DNA of 64,000 nucleotides from Colwellia sp. MB02u-6 (GCF_014077095.1 NZ_JACGVG010000036.1:1-64000), one strand, 5' to 3'; shown: positions 16,945 to 26,257, counted from the first letter of the stretch. Translations and numbers: made by a program. The notes: generated by a model from the sequence alone, not told the origin.

Positions 16945-17653
16945 CGATATTGGCCAAGCCATTGCTGCGCAAATACAAGCTTCAGAAAATACTGGCTTAA
17001 TACTTATTAGTCGGGACTTAGCGCAGCCTAATCCTGTTGCTAGTGACTTGACAGCCGCTAATGTGACAAAAATTAGTCTTAAAGACTATCAAGCAGAATC
17101 AATCGACCAAGCGGTCGCAGAATTATCTCAGCACAAGCATGTGCCAATAACACGGGTATTTGTCTGTAACGGCATACTGCATAATGATCATATTCGTCCA
17201 GAAAAACGTTTAGAAGACTTCAATGCACAAGCCTTTATTGAAATTATGACCGCAAATTCTCTCACACCAATGTTGTGGATACAAAAATTAACCCCTTTAT
17301 TGACCGGGAAGTCACCCTGCAAATTCGTGCTATTTAGTGCCCGAGTAGGCAGTATCAGTGAGAATCGTTTAGGAGGTTGGTATAGTTATCGCGCGTCGAA
17401 GGCGGCATTAAACATGATAGTTAAAACTGCATCAATAGAGTTAGCCCGTAGAGCCAAAAACATAAAGCTAATCGCTTTTCATCCAGGTACTACTGATACG
17501 CCATTATCAAAACCGTTTCAAAAAAATGTTCCAGCTAATAAACTTTTCACTCCAGAGTTTGTCGCCAAACAACTGCTAGACATTGTTGAGCACACTGCGT
17601 TAGACCAAACAGCAAGCTATCTCGATTGGCAGGGAGAGTCTATCAATTGGTAG
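16907..17653 (+). CDS. Short-chain dehydrogenase/reductase (SDR) family protein
   Basis: A 248-residue Rossmann-fold oxidoreductase. It has a modified cofactor motif, 'IIGANSDIGQAIA' (GAxxxIG), the 'VCNGIL' turn in place of NNAG, a catalytic 'YSYRASKAALNM' (YxxxK) and 'AFHPGTTDTPLS', where the PG is conserved. It belongs to the C-factor/CsgA-like SDRs. Substrate unknown. The start lies inside the DCC gene (38 bp overlap), so the pair forms one unit. A strong hairpin follows at 17672-17708. Confidence 0.88.
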   Translation: MITQQTLIIGANSDIGQAIAAQIQASENTGLILISRDLAQPNPVASDLTAANVTKISLKDYQAESIDQAVAELSQHKHVPITRVFVCNGILHNDHIRPEKRLEDFNAQAFIEIMTANSLTPMLWIQKLTPLLTGKSPCKFVLFSARVGSISENRLGGWYSYRASKAALNMIVKTASIELARRAKNIKLIAFHPGTTDTPLSKPFQKNVPANKLFTPEFVAKQLLDIVEHTALDQTASYLDWQGESINW

Positions 17654-18022
17654 TCTTAAGTAAAGGCTATGACAATACCTAGTCAATAGCATCACTGCTA
17701 GGTATTGTGCTCAATAGGATCAACACTCGTTACTGCTGCTATTAGGTTTCTCACAAGCTTTCTTTGTTAGAATCAACAGGAAAGCTTGATTAAGTCATTG
17801 ATAAATAATTAATCAGCCGTTGTTTATAAAGCAATTAGTTATCTTTGAGTTAGAGTTCTATTTAACTGGTTTTTTCTAAACTCTGTAACTATGGTAGTTA
17901 CACACTGGCAGTTTAGTCGGAATACGCTGTAAACTGAGCGTTAGCGTGTAAAGCTCAGATTATAAATACTTAATTACACCCTAGTAATAGAAGCAACCTA
18001 TAAGCCAAAGCCATAGGCTAGT
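17654..18022. other. Convergent intergenic region with two strong hairpins
   Basis: No gene is seen between the converging SDR and CIA30 genes. An 11 bp perfect stem (acaatacctag, 17672-17682, with ctaggtattgt, 17698-17708) lies just past the SDR stop. A second, caagctttc (17754-17762) with gaaagcttg (17780-17788), follows. Neither has a T run, so they may stabilise the 3' end or act with Rho. Confidence 0.55.
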
Positions 18023-18634
18023 TTATTGAAAAGACATACTAGCAATAACTAAAGAGAATTCGCCACCGACTTTACTAGTCACTAGAAAACCCACTTCACG
18101 AATTTTTTCAGATTTTAGTACCGGCGCATTGGGTATCTCGCGGCCTCGAAATGATGCTTGAAAGTCAGCCAGTGTAAAACTTAGTTGTGTTTTTTGGCCT
18201 GCCACCGTATCGAAACTCTGTTTATAAGCCATACGATAACCGTCAAGGTTAACAATCATTCTTAATTGATAAGTCAGTCCATCACCTTCAATATCTATTG
18301 TTACGGTTTCAAGCGCTTTAACTAAGGACTCGACTGGCCGAAATACTGAGCTGAAACCACCGTTATTAGCAAGTGATATATCACCTGAAAATATCGCTTT
18401 GTCCGCTTGTAATGAAATCTGACCTTGAGATTGACCTCCCATGACACCGTCATTAGTAATGCGCCAACTATCAAGGCTTTTTAGCTCAGTAAAATTAATC
18501 ATAAGGGCAGACTCTTTTTTAGCCATAGCATGAAGCTGCTTATCTTGCTTGGCCTGTATTTGAAGATCAGTGCTAGCAAGGCTATAACCAGCAAAAACAG
18601 TAGATAATAAAAGTGTATAAATGTTAACTCGCAT
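18023..18634 (-). CDS. CIA30 family protein with signal peptide
   Basis: A 203-residue protein with an N-terminal hydrophobic signal (residues 4-20, likely cut after SLA). The rest is the CIA30 (complex I intermediate-associated protein 30) domain, a jelly-roll like carbohydrate-binding modules: 'SWRITNDGVMGGQSQGQ', 'FSGDISLANNGGFSSVFRP', 'TYQLRMIVNLDGYRMAYKQSF'. Despite the name, bacterial exported members are not shown to assemble complex I. It lies 47 bp after the HAD gene, so the two may be co-transcribed. Confidence 0.85.
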   Translation of the reverse strand: MRVNIYTLLLSTVFAGYSLASTDLQIQAKQDKQLHAMAKKESALMINFTELKSLDSWRITNDGVMGGQSQGQISLQADKAIFSGDISLANNGGFSSVFRPVESLVKALETVTIDIEGDGLTYQLRMIVNLDGYRMAYKQSFDTVAGQKTQLSFTLADFQASFRGREIPNAPVLKSEKIREVGFLVTSKVGGEFSLVIASMSFQ

Positions 18635-18681
18635 TAGGCTTGCGCTCCTATTCTTGACTGGTGAATGTTGAGTGATAAACT

Positions 18682-19299
18682 TTAGCCAGAAACACCAGCA
18701 GCCTCACCCGTAAAAATTTGCCTAATAACCTCACTTAACTCGGTTAGTTCGTTCACTACAATATTCGCTAAGTTGGCATAATCAGGCGTTTCGCCATGTG
18801 TAACCAGACACGACATAGTATTAGCATTTTTTGCGGCTTGTAGATCGTATAAATAGTCACCGACATATAATAAATTTTCAGCAGGTGCTTGCCATAATTG
18901 TGCTAAGTGCAATAAAGCATCAGGCGCAGGTTTAGCCTTGTGATCGGCCCTAGTTAATAGCAGGGTAATAGCAATATTATTATTTTGCATTTTTATCAAA
19001 GCCGCTTGACGACAGTTTCGCGTAACAATAGCACAAGGTATATCCAATTCAGACAATAGCGCTATAAGTTGGTCAGTGCCGAGCAGTTTTTTCGCATTAA
19101 GCGCGTCACTAACTTCAAATTCAACCAACGAGCTATTGGCATGCATCTGCTGCTCTGTTGGCAAAGCATCAACAAAATCTAATAAGTCGATATCTTTTGC
19201 GCAACCTAAATATGCTCTTATTTCTTCAAAATTTAAAGATGAAGAAACTAAAGTATTATCTAAATCAAATATAACGCCTAATAATTTCTGAGCTAACAA
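18682..19299 (-). CDS. HAD superfamily hydrolase (subfamily IA, phosphoglycolate phosphatase-like)
   Basis: A 205-residue phosphatase-like protein with HAD motifs in order: 'VIFDLDNTLVSS' (nucleophile and acid Asp near residue 11), 'AIVTRNCRQ' with the Thr of motif II, 'KAKPAPDALL' with Lys, and 'LYVGDYLYDLQAA' with the metal-binding Asp. The substrate is unknown; phosphoglycolate or similar small phosphates are typical. The frame opens after a TGA, and the first usable start is TTG at 19299, with AGGAG ten bases before it, so I take this as a rare TTG start. The CIA30 gene follows. Confidence 0.8.
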   Translation of the reverse strand: MLAQKLLGVIFDLDNTLVSSSLNFEEIRAYLGCAKDIDLLDFVDALPTEQQMHANSSLVEFEVSDALNAKKLLGTDQLIALLSELDIPCAIVTRNCRQAALIKMQNNNIAITLLLTRADHKAKPAPDALLHLAQLWQAPAENLLYVGDYLYDLQAAKNANTMSCLVTHGETPDYANLANIVVNELTELSEVIRQIFTGEAAGVSG

Positions 19300-19628
19300 T
19301 GTTCAATCACTCCTATTTTTTTTATAATCCATTCATCAGAACGGTGAATTAACTTTACCCTTAATTAAACTACAGCTAACGAGTATTTATTTAACTAGAG
19401 CTAAATACGCAAAAAAATGAAATTAAGATCAAACTGTCCCCGCTTTAGCTCTACAACTCAGACGATAAAATTAATAAACACTCTTTTAATAGCAAATATT
19501 TAACTATCTTTTAGCTAACTTATATACCACAGTACAAGTATTCACTTTTGTATCAAATGCCATGTAGAGCGTGTATATTACCGAAAAATCCCGCTAAATA
19601 TTCATGCCATGCCTGAGGTTTAATATTA
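19300..19628. other. Divergent intergenic region before the MHYT-GGDEF-EAL gene
   Basis: These 329 AT-rich bases separate the HAD gene and the large c-di-GMP gene. They must hold promoters for both, but I see no convincing -35/-10 pair or operator. Confidence 0.4.
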
Positions 19629-22601
19629 ATGAATCACGACTATAACGGTATAACTGTTGCAGCGCTCACAACCACTTATGATCTCAAATTAGTCTTTCTA
19701 TCCATGGTAATTGCCATGTTAGCCTCATTCACTGCTTTTGGCATAGTTGAACGAAGTGTGTCGAATTCCCAACAAAGTCAGAAAATATTATGGAATTTAT
19801 TTGGTGCTTTAATGATGAGTCTCGGTATTTGGGCAATGCATTTTATTGCCATGTTATCGTTGACATTTCCAATACCGGTTAGCTATGACGTAGCCACAAC
19901 TATGGTATCTATTCTACCAGTAACTTTTGCCTCTACTATTGTCCTGTGGTTGATGACACTAAAAACATTTAGTTATTATCGATTATTAATTGGTGGGCTG
20001 TTGTTAGGTCTAAGTATTGGCCTTATGCATTACATAGGCATGACCGCCATGAGATTACAAGCCGTAATGGTTCATGATATAACTTTAGTTTATTTGTCGA
20101 TCTTGATTGCGGTAATCTTGGCTATGGCGGCACTAAAGATACAGTATCGTGCTATTAATCAAAACCGATATCAATTTATAACTAAAAAACATTTAGTGAG
20201 TGCTGTGGTAATGGGATTGGCATCTTCGAGTATGCACTATAGTGCGATGACAGCCGTGCACTTTATTCCGCAAACTACAGATCAAGTCATAGATGCAGTC
20301 CCTCCCACCACATTAGCCTTAATTGTCACTGTGGTGATTTTAGTGTTATTACTGCTTACTATGCTCATTCCGCACTTACTAAGGTACAAACAACTAGTCA
20401 ACCACTTAAACGCAGAAGTGCTAGTTCAAACAGAAATTTTACATGAACTTGATCACCGGTCTAAAGCACAAACAGAACAAAAAACTCAAGCGGTCAAAGC
20501 TGCTCAGGCTGCGCTCCTAGCACAAAAAGCAGCCATGGATGAACATTCGCTAGTGTCGATTACTGATGTTAAAGGCACGATTAACTATGCCAATACCAAA
20601 TTTTGTACGGTCAGTGGTTATAGTCAAGAGGAACTCATTGGCGCCAATCACAGCCTGCTTAATTCTAAGCAGCAACCAAAAGACTATTGGCGTGAGATGT
20701 ATTTAATTATCTCTAAAGGCGGCTTCTGGAATGATGATATCTGTAATCTTGCCAAAGATGGACAAGAGTATTGGGTTAATACCACTATTATACCCTTGTA
20801 TGTAAACGAAAAGCTTAGTGGTTATACTTCAATTCGTACCAATATTACTGAGCATAAAAAAAGTGAGAAAAAGCTTAAACTTGCCAATGAAGAGAAAGAT
20901 AAACGCGCAGCTGAGCTAGCCCTTGCCGCTATTGTATTTTCTCACACTCGTGAAAGCATTATAATCACTGATGCGAGTACGAGCGTAATCAAAGTCAACA
21001 ATACCTTCACTGAAGTCACCGGTTACTCACGTCAAGAGGCAGTTGGTAAGAACCTACGCTTCTTTCAATCAGACAGTCAGTCAGCTGAGTTCTATACTTT
21101 GATGTGGCAAGCCGTTAACACCAAAGGCTATTGGGTTGGTACCATTTGGAGTCGTCGTAAAAATGGTGAAGTATGTCCAGAAAACCTGACCCTAAGTGCG
21201 GTGAAAAATGCGGCTAGCGAAGTCAGCCATTATGTTGCACTCTATTCTGACATTACAAAGCTTAACAAAACCCATCAAAGTCAACTGCAGCAGATGGCTC
21301 ATTACGACGACTTAACCGATTTGCCCAATCGCACATTACTTGCTGAGCGCCTGAACCAAGCTATATTACAAAGCAATCACCAGCATAACTCCCTCGCTGT
21401 AGCATTTCTAGATTTAGATGATTTAAAGACTGTTAATGATGCCCATGGCCATCATGTCGGTGATGAACTGTTAATTATTATCTCACTACGCATGAAAGAG
21501 GCGTTACGTGAGGGCGATACACTTGCCCGTATAGGTGGTGATGAGTTTGTCTTGGTATTAACCGATTTAGAAAAAACTGAAGAGATTAGCAAGATATTAG
21601 AGCGTTTACTGCTGGCGGTTTCAGAGCCAGTAATAGTTAATGATCTGGTATTAAATGTCTCTGCTAGCATAGGTGTTACCCAATATCCTCAAGATGATGC
21701 CGATGCAGAAATACTTATCCGTCATGCCGACCAAGCCATGTATATGGCGAAAAAAGTGGGTAAAAATTGTTATAAATTGTTTGATAGCGCCCTCGATGAC
21801 GCCGTTAACCTTGAACAGGAAAACATCAACAATATCAGTGCAGCACTCGATAAAGGTGAGTTAGTTTTGTATTATCAACCGAAAGTCAATATGTCTACGG
21901 GTGAAGTAGTAGGTGTAGAAGCGTTGATCCGCTGGCAAGATCCTGTCCGTGGTTTAGTGCCGCCACTAGATTTTTTACCGCTAATAGAAAACCACGCTAC
22001 TAGCCTTGAGATAGGTGAATGGGTTATCGATAGCGCGCTGAGCCAAATAAGCCAGTGGCAAAGTATCGGAGTTACTGTCCCCATTAGCGTTAACATCAGT
22101 GCTTATCAGCTCCAACAAATTGATTTTGTTGCACGCTTGACCACATTATTGGCTGCACACCCTGATGTGTCACCGCATTTATTGGAACTAGAGGTATTAG
22201 AAACCAGCGCATTAAATGACATCAACTATATTATAGCGACCATGAAATCTTGTATCAGCCTTGGTGTGCAGTTTGCCCTAGATGATTTTGGTACTGGGTA
22301 TTCCTCACTAACTTATCTCAGGCGCCTACCCGCTAGCCAGATCAAAATAGATCAGAGTTTTATACGCGACATGCTCAATGACCCCGAGGACTTAGCCATT
22401 GTTAAGGGGGTTGTTAGTTTGGCGAAAGCCTTCCAACTTGAGGTGATCGCAGAAGGGGTAGAAACTATTGAGCATGGCACTGAATTATTACAACTGGGTT
22501 GTAAATTAGCACAAGGTTACGGCATTGCAAGGCCAATGCCCGCCAGTGAAGTGCTAGTATGGCTGGACAGTTGGAAGCCTGATAGCGCTTGGCTGTCCTA
22601 A
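19629..22601 (+). CDS. MHYT-PAS-PAS-GGDEF-EAL membrane protein (cyclic di-GMP turnover)
   Basis: A 990-residue protein. The N-terminal 250 residues form a seven-helix MHYT sensor with the repeated motifs MHFIAM, MHYIGM and MHYSAM, proposed in this family to bind copper and sense gas. A coiled stretch (260-300) leads to two PAS domains (about 302-420 and 432-550), a GGDEF domain with GGDEF at 636-640, and an EAL domain with EAL at about 764. The GGDEF has an RxxD inhibitory site (REGD, five residues before). The EAL keeps 'NISAYQL', 'DDFGTGYSSLTYL', 'KIDQSFI' and 'EGVE', so the phosphodiesterase should be active. Which activity dominates cannot be told. It stands alone and is followed by a dispersed hairpin repeat. 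Confidence 0.93.
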   Translation: MNHDYNGITVAALTTTYDLKLVFLSMVIAMLASFTAFGIVERSVSNSQQSQKILWNLFGALMMSLGIWAMHFIAMLSLTFPIPVSYDVATTMVSILPVTFASTIVLWLMTLKTFSYYRLLIGGLLLGLSIGLMHYIGMTAMRLQAVMVHDITLVYLSILIAVILAMAALKIQYRAINQNRYQFITKKHLVSAVVMGLASSSMHYSAMTAVHFIPQTTDQVIDAVPPTTLALIVTVVILVLLLLTMLIPHLLRYKQLVNHLNAEVLVQTEILHELDHRSKAQTEQKTQAVKAAQAALLAQKAAMDEHSLVSITDVKGTINYANTKFCTVSGYSQEELIGANHSLLNSKQQPKDYWREMYLIISKGGFWNDDICNLAKDGQEYWVNTTIIPLYVNEKLSGYTSIRTNITEHKKSEKKLKLANEEKDKRAAELALAAIVFSHTRESIIITDASTSVIKVNNTFTEVTGYSRQEAVGKNLRFFQSDSQSAEFYTLMWQAVNTKGYWVGTIWSRRKNGEVCPENLTLSAVKNAASEVSHYVALYSDITKLNKTHQSQLQQMAHYDDLTDLPNRTLLAERLNQAILQSNHQHNSLAVAFLDLDDLKTVNDAHGHHVGDELLIIISLRMKEALREGDTLARIGGDEFVLVLTDLEKTEEISKILERLLLAVSEPVIVNDLVLNVSASIGVTQYPQDDADAEILIRHADQAMYMAKKVGKNCYKLFDSALDDAVNLEQENINNISAALDKGELVLYYQPKVNMSTGEVVGVEALIRWQDPVRGLVPPLDFLPLIENHATSLEIGEWVIDSALSQISQWQSIGVTVPISVNISAYQLQQIDFVARLTTLLAAHPDVSPHLLELEVLETSALNDINYIIATMKSCISLGVQFALDDFGTGYSSLTYLRRLPASQIKIDQSFIRDMLNDPEDLAIVKGVVSLAKAFQLEVIAEGVETIEHGTELLQLGCKLAQGYGIARPMPASEVLVWLDSWKPDSAWLS

Positions 22602-22673
22602 AAAATATACTTTAATTATTTCTGGCAATAGTTAGGCTTTACAATCTAGCGAACACCTTGCTTTTTAGTGATT

Positions 22674-22707
22674 ATAACCGTTTCATTAATTAGCGGGTCT
22701 ACTTTAT
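22674..22707. repeat. Dispersed hairpin repeat, copy 1
   Basis: The sequence ccgtttcattaattagcggg and the following tctactttat closely match 54945-54978. The arms (a)ccg and cgggt can pair around a 12-base AT-rich loop. Both copies lie just past the 3' end of a plus-strand gene that faces a minus-strand gene, so the unit may be a terminator-like or REP-like element. Confidence 0.6.
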
Positions 22708-22719
22708 ATGCAGGAAAAA

Positions 22720-23427
22720 CTAATCGATAGTATCGATAATAATCACTTCACAGTCGGTAGCAGCGCTGAGTAAAATAACATTGGACTGGGTAACTTCCAG
22801 CCCATCGCCCTTGTTCACCGTTACCGTTTTTAAGCTGTCTGCTACTTTAAACATACCATCAGAGGCTAAAATATAAGCTTGATGGCTTATTTTATGTTCA
22901 ATAACGGTTCCTTTAGCTAGTTTTCCACCATAGATTCGCGTTTCTTGGTTAAGAAACAATGCCTTACTTTTATCTTCTGGATAACCTGAAACTAACAACG
23001 TCAGCTCTGAGCCATACTCGCTAGGAAATTTTTTACTTTCCCAGCGAGGTGTTACGTTATCTTTATTGCTTTCAAGCCAAATTTGATAGAAAGTTAACGG
23101 TTTATTCGTTCGGTTATATTCTGAATGCACGATCCCCGTACCTGCACTCATCACTTGTACTTCACCTGCTTTAGTTATGCTTTTATTACCTGTGCTGTCT
23201 TGATGAGTAATAGCACCTGAGCGAATAAAACTAATAATTTCCATATTACGGTGTGGATGCGAAGGAAAGCCCATACCGGCTTCGACCCAGTCGTCATTGA
23301 CTACGCGTAGTTTTCCAAAGCCCATACGTGTTGGATTATAGTAATTAGCAAAACTAAAGTGATGGGTAGACTTCAGCCAGCCGAAGTTAGCTTTGCCTAA
23401 ACTTTTATAGGGATAATGTTTGATCAT
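22720..23427 (-). CDS. Pirin family protein (YhhW-like)
   Basis: A 235-residue bicupin of the pirin family. The N-terminal cupin keeps 'GFPSHPHRNMEIISFIRSGAITHQDSTGN' and 'VQVMSAGTGIVHSEYN', in which two His of HPH, a later His and Glu bind the metal. E. coli YhhW is a quercetinase of this family. It is the last of three minus-strand genes after doxX and the hydroquinone reductase, 112 bp downstream of the latter; the divergent LysR gene probably regulates all three. A role in handling quinones or similar aromatic compounds is inferred from this neighbourhood. Confidence 0.88.
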   Translation of the reverse strand: MIKHYPYKSLGKANFGWLKSTHHFSFANYYNPTRMGFGKLRVVNDDWVEAGMGFPSHPHRNMEIISFIRSGAITHQDSTGNKSITKAGEVQVMSAGTGIVHSEYNRTNKPLTFYQIWLESNKDNVTPRWESKKFPSEYGSELTLLVSGYPEDKSKALFLNQETRIYGGKLAKGTVIEHKISHQAYILASDGMFKVADSLKTVTVNKGDGLEVTQSNVILLSAATDCEVIIIDTID

Positions 23428-23539
23428 GGTCTTTCCTCAGCACTCATTGAATAAAACCGTGTAACTCATGGCTTTGGTAATACATTTTTAGCGCTATAAA
23501 GCTATATTTGTTAGTTAAACGATTAACACTTTTTAGCTC

Positions 23540-24490
23540 TTAATATTGACGGTCTCTATCGTGTGGCGCATCAAAGTGTTGACTCGCACCTAAAGGGACA
23601 ATACGAGTAGGGTTAATCGTTAAATGACTCGCGTAGTAATGGATTTTAGTGTATTCCAGATCAACCGTTCCTTTCACACCAGGCATTTGATAAAGCTCAT
23701 TAACATAATTACTAATATGATGAAACTCAATCAGTTTTTCGCGATTACACTTAAAGTGACCATGATATACCGCATCAAAACGAATCAGGGTAGTAAACAA
23801 ACGCCAATCAGCTTCAGTCATGTTTTCACCCACGAGATAACGCTGTGTTGATAAAAGATCTTCTAACCAGTCCAAACTAGCAAACAAGGCCTGGTAAGCA
23901 TTATTATAAGCGACTTGTGTGGTGGCAAATCCTGCTTTATAAACCCCATTATTAATGCTGTCATAAATACGGGCGTTCACGGTTTCTATTGCTGCTCTTT
24001 GAGCAAGCGGGTAGTAATCATCGACGTTACTCGTTAATTCATTGAATGCTGAATTAAACATTCTCATGATTTCAATTGATTCATTATTAACAATAGTTTG
24101 GGTCTTTTTGTCCCATAAAATAGGGACAGTAACACGGCCTTGGTAACTGGGATCTGCTTTTAAGTATAACTGGTAGGCATAATTTAACTGATAAAGCGGA
24201 TCACCTTCCTCACCAAACTCCCAACCATTCTCCATCATAGCGGCTTCTACAACACTGACCGAAATAACATCTTCGAGTTGCTTTAATTGGCGAAATATTA
24301 GGGTTCTATGTGCCCAAGGACAGGCCAATGAAACATATAAATGATAACGACCTGCCTCGGGTTTAAATTGACTATTTTCTGTGGCTGAAATTTGACTTCT
24401 AAAACGACTATCTTGACGAACAAATTGTCCTTTACTTTTATTGGTGTCATACCATTGGTCGACCCATTTACCGTTAACAATTAATCCCAT
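23540..24490 (-). CDS. yqjG: Glutathionyl-hydroquinone reductase (xi-class glutathione transferase)
   Basis: This 316-residue enzyme belongs to the YqjG/PcpF group, which uses glutathione to reduce glutathionyl-hydroquinones. Features are the long N-terminal extension with Trp and Arg residues ('GRYHLYVSLACPWAHRTLIFRQLK'), the catalytic Cys in the CPWAHR motif (about residue 54), 'TVPILWDKKTQTIVNNESIEIMRM' with the Glu-Ser that binds glutathione, and an all-helical C-terminal domain with 'TEADWRLFTTLIRFDAVYHGHFKCN'. Length matches the family. It lies between doxX and the pirin gene on the same strand. Confidence 0.92.
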   Translation of the reverse strand: MGLIVNGKWVDQWYDTNKSKGQFVRQDSRFRSQISATENSQFKPEAGRYHLYVSLACPWAHRTLIFRQLKQLEDVISVSVVEAAMMENGWEFGEEGDPLYQLNYAYQLYLKADPSYQGRVTVPILWDKKTQTIVNNESIEIMRMFNSAFNELTSNVDDYYPLAQRAAIETVNARIYDSINNGVYKAGFATTQVAYNNAYQALFASLDWLEDLLSTQRYLVGENMTEADWRLFTTLIRFDAVYHGHFKCNREKLIEFHHISNYVNELYQMPGVKGTVDLEYTKIHYYASHLTINPTRIVPLGASQHFDAPHDRDRQY

Positions 24491-24562
24491 AATAAACTCC
24501 TAAATTTTTTTCTTTAGCCAATAGCATCGCTAATGCCTGTGATAAAAGATGGTAAGCGTCAG

Positions 24563-25021
24563 TTAAGCATTTTTGTTTAACTGACGATAAGCTGCGTTAT
24601 CTATTGAGTATTTACCGCCGCCTTGAATAAATAAGGCAAGAGTCATAGCTAATAGCGCTAAAGCAAATTCATAGCCATTGTTACTGATAAATAAGCCACT
24701 CGTTATATGCACACTAAAAATGGCAACTATCATGGTAACGGCTAAAACAAAACTTGTCGGTCTAGTAAGAAAACCAACGATTAGTAACAAACCACCAAAA
24801 AATTCAGCACTACCGGCCAGCAATGCCATTAAAAATCCTGGTGTAAGCCCTATCGATTCCATCCACTGGCCTGTACCGTCTAGGCCATAACCACCAAACC
24901 AAGCAAATAATTTTTGCGCACCGTGAGCGCTAAAAATAAGCCCTGCGATTAATCGTAGTGGTAACTGTGATAAAGATTGCTCAGTTTTAGTGATGTTATT
25001 AATGATACTTGTAATTGCCAT
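24563..25021 (-). CDS. DoxX family membrane protein
   Basis: A 152-residue protein with four hydrophobic helices and the family pattern 'LPLRLIAGLIFSAHGAQKLFAWFGGYG', 'FLMALLAGSAEFFGGLLLIVGFLTRP' and 'EFALALLAMTLALFIQGGGKYSID'. DoxX proteins are inner-membrane subunits or partners of redox enzymes, and some respond to thiol or quinone stress. It is first in the doxX-yqjG-pirin run, 130 bp from the divergent LysR gene. Confidence 0.9.
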   Translation of the reverse strand: MAITSIINNITKTEQSLSQLPLRLIAGLIFSAHGAQKLFAWFGGYGLDGTGQWMESIGLTPGFLMALLAGSAEFFGGLLLIVGFLTRPTSFVLAVTMIVAIFSVHITSGLFISNNGYEFALALLAMTLALFIQGGGKYSIDNAAYRQLNKNA

Positions 25022-25110
25022 GATAAATGCCTTTGAGTGATGTTAATTGAGTATGTAGCTATTGTATAAGTTGAATTGCTGTTGAATAACCCCTAGTATT
25101 TGTTTGTTAT

Positions 25111-25127
25111 GTTCAAGTAATTTGAAC
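25111..25127. promoter_or_regulatory. Palindromic LysR-type operator candidate
   Basis: The sequence gttcaagtaatttgaac has 6 bp arms around a 5-base centre and contains the T-N11-A core (tcaagtaatttga) of LysR-family sites. It lies 25 bp before the LysR start and 90 bp before doxX, so binding there could control both directions. Confidence 0.6.
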
Positions 25128-25151
25128 AATTAAGTATTTGGATTAAACAAC

Positions 25152-26039
25152 ATGAAGAAACCACCTATAAGCCTGGAAGCATTACTTGTATTAGACGCCA
25201 TTGAAACTCGTGGCAGTTATGCGGGCGCAGCAGAGCAATTAAATAAAGTGCCTTCAGCGCTTTCTTATATTGTTCAGAAGCTTGAAGAACAGTTAAATGT
25301 CACACTATTTCAGCGTCAAGGTCGTCGTGCTGTTCTTACGCCAGCAGGCAAGCATTTATTGTCTGAGGGGCGTAAAGTTTTGAGTGCGATCAATACGTTG
25401 TCAGAGCAAACGCAAACCATTGCTAATGGCTGGGAGCCAAAAATTCGTCTTGCTTGTGATTCAATTATGGATATAAAAACTGTTTTTAATGGCATAGAAA
25501 GCTTTTTAGCTGTACATCACAGCATTGAGATTGATGTGCAAGAACAGGTTATGAACGGCACCTGGGAAGCGTTAATTGACGACCGAGTTGATTTGGTGAT
25601 TGGCGCCCCTGCACCGGTGCCTAATCAAAAAGGTATCCGTGCAATAAAAATAGCGGAGTTAAACAGTGTGTTAGTGGTCAATAAAGCACATGAGTTATCA
25701 CTTATTAAGCAGCCAATTAAATCAGAACAGTTATCAGGCTATAGAAATGTGGTTGTTCATGACTCAGCACAGCATCAAATTCCATGGTCGGTCAATATGA
25801 TTGCAGGCAGCCAACATTTTTTTGTCAGCTCTATTGCCATCAAAACTGCCGCTATTATTGCAGGAATCGGTATTGGCTATTTACCCAAAAACCTGATCCA
25901 AAATCACATTGAGTCAGGCGAGCTTATTGTGATCAAATTAGCTGAAGAACGTCCACCTCAAGATTTATTTATGGCATGGAAAATAACGAACAAAGGCAAG
26001 GGCTTAAATAAGTTAATAACAATTTTATCAAGGCATTAA
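25152..26039 (+). CDS. LysR family regulator divergent from doxX-yqjG-pirin
   Basis: A 295-residue LysR protein with an N-terminal helix-turn-helix ('GSYAGAAEQLNKVPSALSYIVQKLEEQLNVTLFQRQGRRAVLTPAG') and an effector domain from about residue 90. The divergent position next to three redox genes, with a palindrome between them, suggests that it activates those genes in response to quinones or other electrophiles. The inducer is not deducible. Confidence 0.92.
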   Translation: MKKPPISLEALLVLDAIETRGSYAGAAEQLNKVPSALSYIVQKLEEQLNVTLFQRQGRRAVLTPAGKHLLSEGRKVLSAINTLSEQTQTIANGWEPKIRLACDSIMDIKTVFNGIESFLAVHHSIEIDVQEQVMNGTWEALIDDRVDLVIGAPAPVPNQKGIRAIKIAELNSVLVVNKAHELSLIKQPIKSEQLSGYRNVVVHDSAQHQIPWSVNMIAGSQHFFVSSIAIKTAAIIAGIGIGYLPKNLIQNHIESGELIVIKLAEERPPQDLFMAWKITNKGKGLNKLITILSRH

Positions 26040-26228
26040 GACTAGTGTTAAGCATTAACAGCACAAATGCTGATACTTACGATGGAGACACTCAACAGTA
26101 CAGAAAATAATGTGAATGCCACATTAACAATTCAGCAAATGGTATACAAATTCAATGGATATCAGTTATTGCAGACGAGTCTGTAAGTTCAATACCATGG
26201 CGTTTGTTATTTTGGGTTGGGGTTTTGG

Positions 26229-26257
26229 AGCCAGGACTAATAGCGTTAGTCCTGGCT
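26229..26257. terminator. 12 bp perfect hairpin between converging genes
   Basis: The arms agccaggactaa (26229-26240) and ttagtcctggct (26246-26257) pair perfectly around a 5-base loop. It lies between the LysR and YjbR genes, which point toward it. There is no T run on either strand, so it may be a Rho-assisted terminator or an RNA-stabilising stem. The other bases from 26040 to 26339 hold nothing I recognise. Confidence 0.5.
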
